64,000 bases of DNA, from assembly GCF_004135605.1 (NCBI RefSeq), contig NZ_SDPT01000002.1, positions 434,001 to 498,000 of the forward strand, read 5' to 3'. The position numbers and the translations under genes are program-made. The stretch's first letter is position 1; each line of letters opens with the position of its first letter. Under the pieces are notes generated by a model. The model worked only from the letters and a program-made list of their open reading frames with translations, did not search any database and was not told the DNA's origin. This document shows, piece after piece, positions 62,899 through 64,000 of this stretch. Origin of the DNA: Sphingomonas desiccabilis (GTDB taxonomy: Bacteria > Pseudomonadota > Alphaproteobacteria > Sphingomonadales > Sphingomonadaceae).

Positions 62899-63438
62899 AT
62901 GAGGATGCTGGCACTTCTCACGATGGTCCTTGCTGCCGCAGCGTGCGGCGTCGCGCCTCAGCCGGTCAGTAGCGAAACTGTTGCTGCCTTTGAGGTCCCG
63001 CTTCCTCAGGCCAAGGATCGCGCCGCGTTTCTAGCGATCCTACGTGATGCGGCGCGCGCTGAAGGAGCGCACGTAGACGCGGCGACCGACGAAGATTTGC
63101 GAGACACAGGGGCTGCAATGCCCCAAGCCAAGATGAGTATCCACGCTGCCGTATGGCGAGGATCAGATGACAAAGAGGCTTGGGCGACGATTATGGATCA
63201 GGCTGATCATCTCGGTCAGGTCTGGATCATGTTCTCGCGAGGTGAGAACGAGGAACTGGCCCATCGTTTTCAGAGAAGAGCGATGCGTGCAATTCAAGCC
63301 CGGTGGCCGGCCACATTATCGCTACCAATCATCGATTACCAAACCATACCTCTACGCAGTGATCTTGTAAGGACGCCCCATGGCTATCGCGTTCACCCGT
63401 CGGCTGCTTCGAGATACAGTGACAAGCCGACGATGTGA
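62899..63438 (+). CDS. hypothetical lipoprotein
   Basis: A 179-residue protein that I do not recognise. It starts with a lipoprotein-like signal (MRMLALLTMVLAAAAC, Cys at residue 16), followed by a soluble part with VPLPQAKDRAAFLAILRDAARAEGAHVDAATDEDLRD and SIHAAVWRGSDDKEAWATIMDQ, and a polar C-terminus. The second half of the gene is clearly less GC-rich than the window average and uses more A/T-ending codons. It is preceded by a 126-base gap and followed by about 160 bases with no gene before the partial DUF1697 gene. Confidence 0.65.
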   Translation: MRMLALLTMVLAAAACGVAPQPVSSETVAAFEVPLPQAKDRAAFLAILRDAARAEGAHVDAATDEDLRDTGAAMPQAKMSIHAAVWRGSDDKEAWATIMDQADHLGQVWIMFSRGENEELAHRFQRRAMRAIQARWPATLSLPIIDYQTIPLRSDLVRTPHGYRVHPSAASRYSDKPTM

Positions 63439-63597
63439 GAAGCATGTCCGCTCTTGGGCGCTTCCGGCCGTTCATTCGTATCCGTGCAGGAACGGTCGGA
63501 AACGGTGGGAAGCAGCCGTCAGATCGCGCCGCTAATCGCGTCTCTGGCACGGTCGTGACAGGCTCGAAAGTGACGGCCGGCGTCACGGGTCTGCAAT

Positions 63598-64000
63598 CTA
63601 GTCGAGCATGCCGGCGATGGTGCGCACCGTGCGCAGGTTGCGGGTCGTCCAGATGCCGCCGCCCGGGCCCAATCCCATTTTCGAGCGCCCGGCGCCGTCA
63701 CCGAAATAGAGCCACAGCGCGTCGCCCCGAAGCTCGACCCGCTCGCGGGGACCGGCGCGGCTGCGCAGAGCGGCGGCGTCCTCGTGTGTCGCCAGCTGCT
63801 TGCCCACGCAGAGCATCACCAGGTTCGGTTCCGCTTCTCCCTCCGACCCGAAGGGCTGGTCGGCCAGATACGCCCGCCATTCGACTGCCGAACGCGCGAC
63901 CACGTCCACCGCGAAGCCGAAGCGCTGCGCGATCGCCTGTTCCAGAACCGCTTCGATCGCCGCGGCGGGGACGTCACTCGCCAGCACCAGGTTGCCGCTC
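63598..64000 (-). CDS. DUF1697 domain-containing protein (partial, 5' end outside window)
   Basis: The C-terminal 133 codons of a DUF1697 protein. The visible part begins SGNLVLASDV, the end of the conserved QSGN strand of the family, and continues with EAVLEQAIAQRFGFAVDVVARSAVEW, NLVMLCVGK, and the end segment GDALWLYFGDGAGRSKM followed by TTRNLRTVRTIAGMLD. The function is unknown. The N-terminal part is beyond the right edge. Confidence 0.85.
   Translation of the reverse strand, partial: SGNLVLASDVPAAAIEAVLEQAIAQRFGFAVDVVARSAVEWRAYLADQPFGSEGEAEPNLVMLCVGKQLATHEDAAALRSRAGPRERVELRGDALWLYFGDGAGRSKMGLGPGGGIWTTRNLRTVRTIAGMLD

Overview
The window is about 64 kb of a GC-rich alphaproteobacterial chromosome. 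The best match is a sphingomonad (Sphingomonas or a close relative). Support comes from the PhyR-NepR-EcfG general stress response locus with a PhyP-like protein, the detached ATP synthase FO operon (atpI-B-E-F'-F), the b/b' subunit pair, the tolQRAB-pal order, a DUF6456 protein and a lone PtsP with a GAF domain. No rRNA, tRNA, prophage, insertion sequence or CRISPR array was seen. Most of the window is ordinary core genome at high coding density, with a few AT-richer accessory genes (4463-5119, 27884-28957, 62899-63438).

Layout. 1-3133 (minus): partial nadD, an aldo/keto reductase and proA. 3210-4280 is a DUF3667 membrane protein and 4463-5119 an orphan exported protein. 5324-13361 is a minus-strand run: ftsH, tilS, cpoB, a RodZ-like protein, ptsP and an XRE regulator. 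13453-17474 holds a DUF6456 protein, a DUF2339 membrane protein and a DapF-family epimerase; ilvD follows. 19889-24473 is the complete Tol-Pal operon ybgC-tolQ-tolR-tolA-tolB-pal, followed by an MscS channel. 26023-27709 is an SPFH/Arc/small-membrane-protein cassette. 27884-28957 is a solitary HsdR-N-like nuclease. Next come a GGDEF-EAL protein, purB, an EF-hand protein, radC, the ydbH-ynbE-ydbL cell-envelope operon, a CPA2 antiporter, the ATP synthase FO operon, an SMR transporter, uvrC, an SDR, an Old Yellow Enzyme and a large DUF3857/transglutaminase/TPR protein. 50879-55471 is the general stress response island. 55562-62772 holds glnE, a Bcp-type peroxiredoxin, a DUF455 protein, an M23 peptidase, erpA, xth and an outer-membrane protein. 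The right end has an orphan lipoprotein and a partial DUF1697 gene.

The most interesting region is the stress island. phyR, a previously unlisted 44-residue membrane protein and ecfG run on the plus strand. nepR and phyP (with a degenerate ATPase domain) run on the minus strand. A second NepR-like ORF with its own terminator faces ecfG. Downstream of phyP lies an apparent small RNA (about 51248 to 51145, minus): a GGAAC-N16-CGTT EcfG-type promoter sits ten bases before two perfect hairpins whose loops carry runs of 7 and 9 cytosines. The neighbouring entericidin gene and nepR also have EcfG-like promoters.

A second genome-scale signal is a set of 22 short palindromic REP-like elements in two related families, confined to nine intergenic gaps and mostly in inverted pairs.
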